Assembly (NCBI RefSeq): GCF_040438925.1
Contig: NZ_CP159258.1
Location: 5,355,001 to 5,419,000 of the forward strand
Reading direction: 5' to 3'
DNA: 64,000 bases
From: Pseudomonas sp. MYb327
Lineage (GTDB): Bacteria > Pseudomonadota > Gammaproteobacteria > Pseudomonadales > Pseudomonadaceae
The notes under the pieces were generated by a model. It had not been told where the DNA came from. It did no database searches and saw only the letters and a list, made by a program, of their open reading frames with translations. Of this stretch, positions 48,875 to 56,702 are shown piece after piece; the stretch's first letter is position 1; each line of letters opens with the position of its first letter. A program made the position numbers and the translations under genes.

Positions 48875-49480
48875 CTAGCCTGCGTAATACCAGGCCTTGT
48901 CCGTTACCGTTCCTTGCAGCGGCACATCCCAGCTCGCTTGGGCCAATCGCTCCACCTTCTGACATTCATGGGCCAGCCCCAGCAACGTCGGCTTGCGCCA
49001 GTCATTACGCCGCGCCAAGTACGCCAGGCTTCGATCATAGAAGCCGCCACCCATGCCCAGGCGTCCGCCGACATCATCAAACCCCACCAACGGCAGCAGC
49101 ACCAGGTCCAGTGCCCAGACTTTACGTTGCCGGGCGAGGTTGTGCCGGGGCTCAAGAATGCGGAAGCGATTGGGTTTGAGTTTTTCGCCGGGGCGGATGC
49201 GCTGGAACACCATTTTGGTTCGCGGCCAGGCACTCAATACCGGCAAATAGGTGGCTTTGCCGCGACGTTGGGCTGCACGCAGCAACAGGCGCGGATCGAT
49301 TTCACCGTCGGTCGGCAGATAAAGAGAGATATGTTTTGCACGGCGAAACAGCGGTTGCTGGGCCAATTGCTTGTACAACCCGCGAGCAGCCTGGCGCTGT
49401 TGGCTGGGTGTCAGTGCGCGGCGGGCCTTGCGCAGCATGCGTCGAAGTTGCGGGCGAGGGAGCAGCGCAGGTTCGGTCAT
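48875..49480 (-). CDS. ygfA: 5-formyltetrahydrofolate cyclo-ligase
   Basis: Converts 5-formyl-THF to 5,10-methenyl-THF with ATP. The 201-residue protein has the N-terminal RKARRALTPSQQRQAARGLY and C-terminal motif LVLLPLVGFDDVGGRLGMGGGFYDR, which is the substrate/ATP-binding loop. It lies downstream of 6S RNA in the same orientation, the widely conserved ssrS-ygfA order linked to persistence in E. coli. Confidence 0.93.
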   Translation of the reverse strand: MTEPALLPRPQLRRMLRKARRALTPSQQRQAARGLYKQLAQQPLFRRAKHISLYLPTDGEIDPRLLLRAAQRRGKATYLPVLSAWPRTKMVFQRIRPGEKLKPNRFRILEPRHNLARQRKVWALDLVLLPLVGFDDVGGRLGMGGGFYDRSLAYLARRNDWRKPTLLGLAHECQKVERLAQASWDVPLQGTVTDKAWYYAG

Positions 49481-49499
49481 GGATTGGGGCTTCGGCAGT

Positions 49500-49521
49500 A
49501 CGGATACGTAAAGCGTATCCG
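49500..49521. other. Small palindrome ahead of ygfA
   Basis: CGGATACG...CGTATCCG with a 4-nt centre, in the leader of ygfA. It could add a second hairpin after the 6S terminator. Confidence 0.4.
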
Positions 49522-49558
49522 TAAAAAAGCCGATGCCGGTATTTAAACCGGCATCGGA
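49522..49558 (-). terminator. Terminator downstream of ssrS
   Basis: On the minus strand CCGATGCCGGT...ACCGGCATCGG forms an 11-bp stem followed by a T-run (AAAAAA on plus). It follows 6S RNA, so ygfA may depend on read-through or its own promoter. Confidence 0.75.
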
Positions 49559-49561
49559 CTG

Positions 49562-49744
49562 GAATCAGGCTCCCCGGATGTACCGCTGTCGACTTAGCCC
49601 TTGAACCCGAAAGTTCAAGGTGGAAGATGCAGTAGGCTTTAAGGCTTTCCGTCTAGCGGACATGCACACCAGCCCAACGTGCAACCTCCAGGGTATAGCA
49701 AATCGGCTCAGGGACATCGCCAACTGGCAAGCACCCCAGGGAGT
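49562..49744 (-). ncRNA. ssrS: 6S RNA
   Basis: Regulatory RNA that mimics an open promoter and sequesters sigma-70 polymerase. The minus strand carries the conserved segments CCCTGAGCCGAT near the 5' end, GGAAAGCCTTAAAGCC in the middle, and ACCTTGAACTTTCGGGTTCA near the 3' end, as in gammaproteobacterial 6S RNAs. A -10-like TATACT lies at complement(49751-49756), placing the 5' end near 49744. Boundaries are approximate (5' end ±3, 3' end ±10). Sits between zapA and ygfA as in P. aeruginosa. Confidence 0.9.
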
Positions 49745-49775
49745 GATGCGAGTATAACGCAAGCGGTGGCGTGAA

Positions 49776-50093
49776 TCAGCCTTTGGTGACGTCCGGATCA
49801 GTTGCGAGCACCAGATCGACACGATCCAGCAGGTCGCGCACCTGCTCGCGGGTCGAGCCGCTGGCCTGGATATCCGGACGTTCTTCCTTGTGCAACAGGT
49901 CGTGGGTGATGTTCAGCGCGGCCATGACGGCGATGCGATCGGCACCGATGACTTTGCCGCTGCTGCGGATTTCGCGCATCTTGCCGTCGAGGTAGCGGGC
50001 GGCGCTCACCAGGTTGCTGCGTTCCTCCTGGGGGCAGATGATCGAATATTCTTTGTCGAGGATCTGCACGGTGACGCTATTGCTTGAACTCAT
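49776..50093 (-). CDS. zapA: Cell division protein ZapA
   Basis: Promotes FtsZ bundling at midcell. The 105-residue protein starts MSSSNSVTVQILDKEYSIIC, with PQEERSNLVSAARYLDGKMREIR and a C-terminal coiled coil. It overlaps the next small gene upstream (TIGR02449) by 4 nt, so both are translated together. 6S RNA follows. Confidence 0.93.
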   Translation of the reverse strand: MSSSNSVTVQILDKEYSIICPQEERSNLVSAARYLDGKMREIRSSGKVIGADRIAVMAALNITHDLLHKEERPDIQASGSTREQVRDLLDRVDLVLATDPDVTKG

Positions 50094-50299
50094 GAGTCTT
50101 GCTCCAGGGCCTTGAGGCGCGAAATCATCGATTCGACCTTACGCCGGGCGATTTCGTTTTTTTCAATGAGGTGAGCGCGTTCCTCGCGCCAGGTCTTTTC
50201 CTGAGCTAGTAAGAGTCCGTTTTGGCTCTTAAGTTGCTCGACTCGGCTAATCAGCAATTCGAGTCTGGCCATCAGCGCTTGCAGGTCGGTGTCTTCCAT
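50090..50299 (-). CDS. TIGR02449 family ZapB-like coiled-coil protein
   Basis: A 69-residue coiled-coil protein, MEDTDLQALMARLELLISRV..., hydrophobic heptads throughout (LISRVEQLKSQNGLLLAQEK). Belongs to TIGR02449, a small family always next to zapA and likely a ZapB-type division factor (inference). The upstream frame is open through a REP and has no family resemblance, so ATG at 50297-50299 is used. Overlaps zapA by 4 nt. Confidence 0.85.
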   Translation of the reverse strand: MEDTDLQALMARLELLISRVEQLKSQNGLLLAQEKTWREERAHLIEKNEIARRKVESMISRLKALEQDS

Positions 50300-50326
50300 T
50301 GTCTTCACTGTCTGATGGGGTTGGAC

Positions 50327-50426
50327 TGTAGGAGCGAGCTTGCTCGCGATGAGCCTGAGAACGCCGCGGGGTGTCAGGTGCCCAGCGTTATCGTTGAAGA
50401 CCATCGCGAGCACGCTCGCTCCTACA
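50327..50426. repeat. REP pair (TGTAGGAGCGAGCTTGCTCGC type)
   Basis: Left arm TGTAGGAGCGAGCTTGCTCG and right arm CGCGAGCACGCTCGCTCCTA, with about 60 nt between. It lies between the divergent zapA and ygfB operons, so it must sit close to or within promoters. Confidence 0.8.
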
Positions 50427-50492
50427 GGGGTAGTCGATGTAGGATACAAGGCCTTCATTCTAGACATAGCGCCGTCTGGCGCCTAGCTGCCC

Positions 50493-51050
50493 ATGCCCAT
50501 TCAGAATTCCCCGTACCAAGCCTTTGCCACCCTGCTGACCTCTAGCGGTCATAACGTCTCGCCTGCCGAACTGCACGGCCTGCTGCTCGGCCGCAGCTGC
50601 GCCGGTGCCGGTTTTGACGCCGAAGGCTGGCTGATCGACGCCGCCGAGTTGCTCGAAAGCGAGCCACAGGACAACGTCCGAGCAGCCTTGATCGGCCTGC
50701 AAGAGATGGTCAAGGGTGAGCTCACCGGCGACGACGTGACCGTTGTTCTGCTGTTGCCGACTGACGATGCCCCGCTCACAGAGCGTGCCGCTGCACTGGG
50801 CGAGTGGTGCCAGGGGTTCCTCAGCGGTTTCGGCCTGAACTGCCGCGACAGCAGCGCCCTGAGCACCGAAGCCACCGAGGTGCTGCAGGACCTGGCGGCC
50901 ATTTCCCAAGTGCAAGACGCTCTGGAAGAATCCGACGACGGCGAAAATGACTATATGGAAGTGATGGAGTACCTGCGCGTCGCACCGCTGCTGTTGTTCT
51001 CCGAAACCAAGAAAGACGTAGCGCCCGCCGCCAAACCATCGCTTCACTGA
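50493..51050 (+). CDS. UPF0149/YgfB family protein
   Basis: A 185-residue, acidic all-helical protein: [19 protein letters not shown] start ([20 protein letters not shown]), [10 protein letters not shown], and a run of acidic residues ([12 protein letters not shown]). YgfB family; in P. aeruginosa YgfB modulates AlpA-dependent ampDh3 expression and beta-lactam tolerance. First gene of the ygfB-pepP-ubiH-DUF4442-ubiI cluster (pepP 26 nt downstream). Confidence 0.9.
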   Translation: MPIQNSPYQAFATLLTSSGHNVSPAELHGLLLGRSCAGAGFDAEGWLIDAAELLESEPQDNVRAALIGLQEMVKGELTGDDVTVVLLLPTDDAPLTERAAALGEWCQGFLSGFGLNCRDSSALSTEATEVLQDLAAISQVQDALEESDDGENDYMEVMEYLRVAPLLLFSETKKDVAPAAKPSLH

Positions 51051-51076
51051 TCAATGCCAGGGAACGCCATCTGCCC

Positions 51077-52411
51077 ATGACTCATATCCCGAAATCGGAA
51101 TACAGCCGTCGCCGCAAGGCCTTGATGGCGCAGATGGAACCCAACAGCATCGCCATCCTGCCCGCCGCCGCGGTGGCCATCCGCAATCGTGACGTCGAGC
51201 ACGTTTACCGGCAGGACAGCGACTTCCAGTACCTCAGCGGTTTTCCCGAGCCTCAGGCCGTGCTGGTCCTGATCCCGGGGCGTTTGCATGGCGAATACAT
51301 CCTGTTCTGCCGTGAGCGCAACGCCGAACGCGAGTTGTGGGATGGCCTGCGCGCCGGCCAGGAAGGCGCGATCCGCGATTTCGGTGCCGATGACGCTTTC
51401 CCGATCACCGATATCGACGACATCCTGCCGGGCCTGATCGAAGGCCGCGACCGGGTGTATTCGGCCATGGGGAGCAACCCGGAGTTTGATCGGCACCTGA
51501 TGGACTGGATCAACGTGATCCGCTCCAAGGCCAATCTCGGCGCCCAGCCGCCGAACGAATACGTTGCTCTGGATCACCTTCTTCATGACATGCGCCTTTA
51601 TAAATCGTCGGCGGAAGTGAAAGTGATGCGCGAAGCCGCACGTATTTCCGCCCAGGCCCATGTGCGGGCGATGCAGGCCAGTCGGATCGGGTTGCATGAG
51701 TTCAGTCTTGAAGCCGAGCTCGATTACGAGTTCCGCAAGGGCGGGGCGAAGATGCCGGCCTACGGTTCGATCGTCGCAGCGGGGCGCAACAGCTGCATCC
51801 TGCATTACCAGCAGAATGACGCGGTGCTCAAGGACGGCGATCTGGTGTTGATCGACGCCGGATGCGAAATCGACTGCTACGCCAGCGACATCACCCGCAC
51901 CTGGCCGGTCAACGGCAAGTATTCAGCGGAACAGAAGGCAATCTACGAATTGGTACTGGCTGCCCAGGAAGCCGCGTTTGCCGAAATCGCTCCGAACAAG
52001 CACTGGAATCAGGCCCACGAGGCCACGGTTCGGGTGATTACCGCCGGTCTGATCGAGCTGGGTTTGTTGCAGGGCGACGTTGATGAATTGATCGCCAGCG
52101 AAGCCTACAAAGCGTTTTACATGCACCGCGCCGGCCACTGGCTGGGCATGGATGTACATGATGTCGGCGAATATAAAGTCGGCGGCGAGTGGCGCGTGCT
52201 GGAAGTCGGCATGGCGCTGACCGTGGAGCCGGGAATCTACATTGCTCCGGACAACCAGAACGTGGCGAAGAAATGGCGCGGCATTGGCGTGCGCATCGAG
52301 GACGACGTTGTGGTCACCAAAAGCGGCTGTGAAATCCTGACCAAAGGCGTACCGAAAACCGTCGCCGAGATCGAGGCCCTGATGGCGCAAGCACGGACAC
52401 AAGCGGCATGA
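51077..52411 (+). CDS. pepP: Xaa-Pro aminopeptidase
   Basis: Dimetal peptidase removing N-terminal residues before proline. The 444-residue protein has an N-terminal creatinase-like domain and C-terminal pita-bread fold with metal ligands in DAGCEIDCYASDITRTW (two Asp), HRAGHWLGMDVHD (His), EPGIYI (Glu) and GVRIEDD (Glu). The stop overlaps ubiH's start by 4 nt. Clear. Confidence 0.95.
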   Translation: MTHIPKSEYSRRRKALMAQMEPNSIAILPAAAVAIRNRDVEHVYRQDSDFQYLSGFPEPQAVLVLIPGRLHGEYILFCRERNAERELWDGLRAGQEGAIRDFGADDAFPITDIDDILPGLIEGRDRVYSAMGSNPEFDRHLMDWINVIRSKANLGAQPPNEYVALDHLLHDMRLYKSSAEVKVMREAARISAQAHVRAMQASRIGLHEFSLEAELDYEFRKGGAKMPAYGSIVAAGRNSCILHYQQNDAVLKDGDLVLIDAGCEIDCYASDITRTWPVNGKYSAEQKAIYELVLAAQEAAFAEIAPNKHWNQAHEATVRVITAGLIELGLLQGDVDELIASEAYKAFYMHRAGHWLGMDVHDVGEYKVGGEWRVLEVGMALTVEPGIYIAPDNQNVAKKWRGIGVRIEDDVVVTKSGCEILTKGVPKTVAEIEALMAQARTQAA

Positions 52412-53595
52412 GTCGAGTCAATCTGGCGATCATCGGTGGCGGTCTGGTCGGCGCGAGTCTGGCGTTGGCCCTGCAGGCCGGCGCGAAGTCCCGTGGCTGG
52501 AAGATCGTGCTGATCGAGCCGTTCGCTCCCGGCGATACTTATCAACCGAGCTACGACGCGCGTTCCACGGCGTTGTCCTTCGGTGCGCGGCAGATTTATC
52601 AGCGCTTGGGCGTCTGGCAGGAAATCTCCCGCCACGCCGAGCCGATCAAACAAATTCACGTCTCCGACCGTGGGCGTTTTTCCACGGCGCGGCTCTCCGC
52701 AATGGAAGAAGGCGTACCGGCGCTGGGTTATGTGGTGGAAAACGCCTGGCTCGGCCAATGCCTGTGGCAAGGCCTGGACAAGGACGTGATCAGCTGGCGT
52801 TGCCCGGCGGAAGTTACGCGCATGGAGCCGCTCACCGACGGCTACCGCTTGACCCTCAATGACGAAACCACCCTGGAATGCGACCTCGCGGTGCTTGCCG
52901 ATGGCGGCCGTTCAGGTTTGCGCGAGCAACTGGGGATCGGCGTCAAGAAACGCCCGTACAACCAAAGTGCACTGATCGCCAACATCACCCCGAGCGAAGC
53001 CCACAACGGCATGGCTTTCGAGCGTTTCACCGACGAAGGCCCGATGGCGTTACTGCCGCTGCCGGACAACCGTTGTGCGCTGGTCTGGACTCGTTTGGGG
53101 ATGGACGCGCAGCGTCTGGCCGCGCTTGATGAACGCAGTTTCCTCAGCGAATTGCAGGGCGTTTTCGGTTATCGCCTCGGTACCTTGAAGCAAGTCGGCG
53201 CGCGGCACTTGTATCCGCTGTCGTTGGTGGAGGCCGAAGAACAGGTGCGACCGCATCTGACGATTCTCGGCAATGCTGCGCACAGCCTGCACCCAATTGC
53301 CGGACAGGGGTTCAACCTGTCCCTGCGGGATGCCCAGGCCTTGGCAGACGCGCTGCTCGCCAGTGAACAACCGTTGGGTGATTTTGCGACCTTGCAAACC
53401 TATCGCGAACGCCAGCGCCTGGATCAGAACCTGACCGTGGGCTTCTCCGATCAGGTCACGCGCTTGTTCGGCAGCACACAGCCACTGGTTTCCATGGGCC
53501 GTAATCTCGGCCTGCTGGGTCTGGATCTGCTGCCGCCGGCCAAGCGCTGGTTCGCCCGCCAGGCCATGGGTTTGGGTACTCGTCCTGATGTTTAA
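52408..53595 (+). CDS. ubiH: 2-octaprenyl-6-methoxyphenol hydroxylase UbiH
   Basis: FAD monooxygenase of ubiquinone synthesis. N-terminal Rossmann GGGLVGASLALALQ, the DG motif near residue 165 (LAVLADGGRSGLR), and the C-terminal GNAAHSLHPIAGQGFNLSLRD FAD site are present; 395 residues, standard. Overlaps pepP by 4 nt and the next gene by 8 nt. Confidence 0.93.
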   Translation: MSRVNLAIIGGGLVGASLALALQAGAKSRGWKIVLIEPFAPGDTYQPSYDARSTALSFGARQIYQRLGVWQEISRHAEPIKQIHVSDRGRFSTARLSAMEEGVPALGYVVENAWLGQCLWQGLDKDVISWRCPAEVTRMEPLTDGYRLTLNDETTLECDLAVLADGGRSGLREQLGIGVKKRPYNQSALIANITPSEAHNGMAFERFTDEGPMALLPLPDNRCALVWTRLGMDAQRLAALDERSFLSELQGVFGYRLGTLKQVGARHLYPLSLVEAEEQVRPHLTILGNAAHSLHPIAGQGFNLSLRDAQALADALLASEQPLGDFATLQTYRERQRLDQNLTVGFSDQVTRLFGSTQPLVSMGRNLGLLGLDLLPPAKRWFARQAMGLGTRPDV

Positions 53596-54073
53596 GTGGC
53601 TGACCAAGACGTTCGGCAAGGCGCGGTTGATGCGCTGCTTCATGAATTTCTACCCGCCATACCTTGGCGCCGGAGTTCGAGTGCGGCACATCAGCGACGA
53701 TTTTCGCGAGGTTCAGGTGTCCATGGGCTTGAGCTGGTACAACCGCAATTACGTGGGTACCCAGTTCGGCGGCAGCCTGTATTCGATGGTCGACCCGTTC
53801 TTCATGCTGATGCTGATGGAAAACCTCGGGCGCCATTACATCGTCTGGGACAAGGCGGCCGACATTGATTTCATCGCGCCGGGCAAAGGTCCGGTGTTCG
53901 CACGATTCAACATCGACGACACCTTGCTCGACGAGATCCGTCGGCAGACGGCGGGTGGCGAAAAATACCTGCCGCAATTGCAGGTCGACATTCACGATGG
54001 CGCCGGCAATCTTGTAGCGCGTGTCGGAAAAACCCTTTACGTGCGGCTCAAGCCGCAAGCGAGACAGGCTTAA
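53588..54073 (+). CDS. DUF4442 hotdog-fold protein
   Basis: A 161-residue protein in the DUF4442 thioesterase-like family: FYPPYLGAGVRVRHISDDF, NYVGTQFGGSLYSMVDPFF, and IDFIAPGKGPV. Its start lies inside the end of ubiH (8-nt overlap) and ubiI begins 3 nt after its stop, so it is translationally coupled to both. Hotdog proteins are often acyl-CoA thioesterases; a role in ubiquinone synthesis is inferred only from position. Confidence 0.85.
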   Translation: MFKWLTKTFGKARLMRCFMNFYPPYLGAGVRVRHISDDFREVQVSMGLSWYNRNYVGTQFGGSLYSMVDPFFMLMLMENLGRHYIVWDKAADIDFIAPGKGPVFARFNIDDTLLDEIRRQTAGGEKYLPQLQVDIHDGAGNLVARVGKTLYVRLKPQARQA

Positions 54074-54076
54074 AGC

Positions 54077-55300
54077 ATGGAAATGCGCGCAGATCTGCTG
54101 ATTGTCGGCGCCGGAATGGTCGGCAGCGCCCTGGCGTTGGCGTTACAGGACAGCGGGCTGGAAGTCCTGTTGCTGGACGGCAGCCCCATGAGCGTCAAAC
54201 CCTTTGACGCCCAGGCGCCGTTCGAGCCGCGGGTGAGTGCCTTGTCTATCGCCAGCCAGCGGATTCTCGAACGTCTGGGCGTGTGGGACGGCATCGCCAA
54301 CCGGCGTAGCAGTCCCTACAGCGACATGCACGTGTGGGACGGCAGCGGCACCGGGCAAATCCATTTCTCGGCGACCAGCGTGCACGCCGATGTGCTGGGC
54401 CACATCGTCGAAAATCGCGTGGTTCAAGACGCCTTGCTCGACCGCTTGCACGACTGCGATCTGGGTATGCTGGCCAACGCACGCCTCGAGCAGATGCGCC
54501 GCTCCGGTGACGACTGGTTGCTGACCCTCGCCGATGGCCGCACCTTGCGCGCTCCGTTAGTCATTGCGGCGGATGGCGCCAACTCGGCGGTACGGCGCCT
54601 GACGGGTGTCGCGACGCGCGAGTGGGATTATATGCACCACGCCATCGTCACCAGCGTGCGCAGCTCAAAACCTCATCAAATGACCGCATGGCAACGCTTC
54701 ACCGACAACGGCCCGTTGGCGTTCCTGCCGCTGGAGCGGGATGGGCAGCAGGATTGGTGCTCGATTGTCTGGTCGACCACGCCGAGCGAAGCCGAACACT
54801 TGATGGCGCTGGATGACGAAGGTTTCTGTCGCGCTCTGGAGCGGGCCTTCGAAGGTTGCCTCGGCACAATATTCAGCGCCGACCCGCGCCTGTGCGTGCC
54901 ATTGCGTCAGCGCCATGCCAAGCGATACGTCGCCGAAGGCCTGGCGCTGATTGGTGATGCGGCGCACACCATTCACCCGTTGGCCGGGCAGGGCGTGAAT
55001 CTTGGTTTCCTCGATGCCGCCGTGCTGGCGGAAGTGTTGCTGCAAGCGGCAACCCGAGGTGAACGCCTGGCGGACGAGAAAGTCCTTAGCCGTTACGAGC
55101 GTCGACGCATGCCACACAACCTGGCCCTAATGGCGGCGATGGAAGGGTTTGAGCGCTTGTTCCAGGCTGATCCGTTGCCTGTGCGCTGGTTGCGTAATAC
55201 CGGGTTGAAAATGGTCGATCAGATGCCTGAGGCCAAGGCGTTGTTTGTGCGCGAGGCGCTGGGGTTGATCGGGGATTTGCCGGCGCTGGCCAAGGCCTGA
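54077..55300 (+). CDS. ubiI: FAD-dependent ubiquinone hydroxylase UbiI (VisC-like)
   Basis: C5-hydroxylase-type FAD monooxygenase of ubiquinone synthesis: GAGMVGSALALALQ near residue 12, VIAADGANSAVRR, and GDAAHTIHPLAGQGVNLGFLD. 407 residues. Paralogous to ubiH. Both UbiH and UbiI in E. coli act on different ring positions; assignment of UbiI rather than UbiF rests on position and resemblance. Followed by a REP pair. Confidence 0.9.
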   Translation: MEMRADLLIVGAGMVGSALALALQDSGLEVLLLDGSPMSVKPFDAQAPFEPRVSALSIASQRILERLGVWDGIANRRSSPYSDMHVWDGSGTGQIHFSATSVHADVLGHIVENRVVQDALLDRLHDCDLGMLANARLEQMRRSGDDWLLTLADGRTLRAPLVIAADGANSAVRRLTGVATREWDYMHHAIVTSVRSSKPHQMTAWQRFTDNGPLAFLPLERDGQQDWCSIVWSTTPSEAEHLMALDDEGFCRALERAFEGCLGTIFSADPRLCVPLRQRHAKRYVAEGLALIGDAAHTIHPLAGQGVNLGFLDAAVLAEVLLQAATRGERLADEKVLSRYERRRMPHNLALMAAMEGFERLFQADPLPVRWLRNTGLKMVDQMPEAKALFVREALGLIGDLPALAKA

Positions 55301-55325
55301 GATTTTTATAGAGGTTGCCGGCCTA

Positions 55326-55382
55326 ATCGCGAGCAGGCTCCCACATTGGAATGCATTTCAACTGTGGGAGCCTGCTCGCGAT
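55326..55382. repeat. REP pair (compact)
   Basis: Arms ATCGCGAGCAGGCTCCCACA and TGTGGGAGCCTGCTCGCGAT with a very short (about 17-nt) loop. It lies 19-27 nt after the ubiI stop. Confidence 0.85.
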
Positions 55383-55459
55383 GGCGGCCACTCAGTCGCC
55401 ACCTATTTCTGCTTGTGCAACATCTGGTAACTCCTCCGCAAACTGTTCGATTGAGAAGG

Positions 55460-55482
55460 CAAATGTGAGTCCTTATCATTTG
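55460..55482. promoter_or_regulatory. Candidate Fur box ahead of the iron ABC gene
   Basis: CAAATGTGAGTCCTTATCAT... is partly palindromic, with ATGATAA-type halves on the reverse strand resembling the Fur 19-bp site (GATAATGATAATCATTATC). It lies 32-54 nt ahead of the binding-protein gene. The match is imperfect. Confidence 0.4.
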
Positions 55483-55513
55483 GCCTCATTTTTTCAATCG
55501 AGAGACCGCTCCC

Positions 55514-56518
55514 ATGTTGGCACCGAAGCGTCTGCTGACCGCACTGGCCCTGACTCTGATTGGCAGCACCACCGCCCAGGCCGCTGACGAGGTGGTGGTC
55601 TACTCCTCGCGTATCGACGAGCTGATCAAGCCAGTCTTCGATGCCTACACCGCCAAAACCGGCGTGAAGGTGAAGTTCATCACCGACAAGGAAGCGCCAC
55701 TGATGCAGCGGATCAAGGCCGAGGGCGAGAATGCCACCGCCGACCTGCTGCTCACCGTCGATGCCGGCAACCTCTGGCAAGCCGAGCAGATGGGTATCCT
55801 CCAGCCATTCACCTCGAAAACCATCGACGCCAACATTCCGCTGCAATACCGCGCGGCTTCTCATGCCTGGACCGGCCTGAGTCTGCGGGCGCGGACCATC
55901 GCCTATTCCACCGATCGGGTGAAACCGGGCGAACTGACCACCTACGAAGCACTGGCCGACAAGAATTGGGAAGGTCGCCTGTGCCTGCGCACGGCGAAGA
56001 AGGTCTACAACCAGTCGCTGACCGCCACCATGATCGAAGTCCACGGTGCGGAAAAAACCGAGAAGATCCTTAAAGGCTGGGTCAACAACCTGTCGACTGA
56101 TGTGTTCTCCGACGACGTCGCGGTGCTCGAAGCCATCAGCGCGGGCCAGTGTGATGTCGGCATCGTCAACACCTACTACTACGGTCGCCTGCACAAGCAG
56201 AAAACTGAGCTGCCGGTGAAGCTGTTCTGGCCGAATCAGGCGGATCGTGGCGTGCACGTCAACCTGTCGGGCATCGGCCTGACCAAGCACGCTCCGCACC
56301 CGGAAGCGGCCAAGGCCCTGGTGGAATGGATGACCACGCCTGAAGCGCAGAAAATCTTTGCTGACGTGAACCAGGAATTCCCGGCCAACCCGGCGGTGCA
56401 GCCGTCTGCGGAAGTCGCGGCATGGGGCAAGTTCGTGGCTGACACCTTGCCGGTGGAAGTCGCAGGCAAGCGTCAGGCTGAAGCGATTCGCATGATGGAT
56501 CGGGCTGGCTGGAACTGA
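55514..56518 (+). CDS. Iron(III) ABC transporter substrate-binding protein
   Basis: A 334-residue periplasmic protein of the FbpA/AfuA/HitA family. Signal peptide ([20 protein letters not shown], cleaved after AQAAD). Periplasmic ferric-binding fold, with [20 protein letters not shown] at the start and tyrosines near the C-terminal half ([12 protein letters not shown]), as used for iron coordination in FbpA. It is followed by a permease gene after a REP pair. No dedicated ATPase lies next to it. Confidence 0.9.
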   Translation: MLAPKRLLTALALTLIGSTTAQAADEVVVYSSRIDELIKPVFDAYTAKTGVKVKFITDKEAPLMQRIKAEGENATADLLLTVDAGNLWQAEQMGILQPFTSKTIDANIPLQYRAASHAWTGLSLRARTIAYSTDRVKPGELTTYEALADKNWEGRLCLRTAKKVYNQSLTATMIEVHGAEKTEKILKGWVNNLSTDVFSDDVAVLEAISAGQCDVGIVNTYYYGRLHKQKTELPVKLFWPNQADRGVHVNLSGIGLTKHAPHPEAAKALVEWMTTPEAQKIFADVNQEFPANPAVQPSAEVAAWGKFVADTLPVEVAGKRQAEAIRMMDRAGWN

Positions 56519-56521
56519 GTT

Positions 56522-56650
56522 GTGGCGTGGGAAGCTTGCTCCCGCTGGGCTGCGAAGCAGCCCCATTGTCCAGACGGGTCATGATTGAAATGATCTGATA
56601 ACCTTCTGCGGCTGCTTCGCGGCCGAGCGGAAGCAAGCTCCCTCGCCACA
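56522..56650. repeat. REP pair (GTGGCGTGGGAAGCTTGCTCCC type)
   Basis: Arms GTGGCGTGGGAAGCTTGCTCCC and GGAAGCAAGCTCCCTCGCCA with a middle containing GCTGCGAAGCAGCC and GGCTGCTTCGCGGCC. Same family as 17781-17905, between the binding-protein and permease genes. Confidence 0.8.
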
Positions 56651-56702
56651 GATTGGAGTGCGCTGCAGACCTGCATTCGCTCCACATTTTTAGAGAATTT
56701 CC

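Noticed and set aside
55300..56700. REP pairs flanking the iron binding-protein gene as ends of a mobile unit
   Set aside because: The two pairs belong to different REP families, and REP pairs occur singly all over the window.
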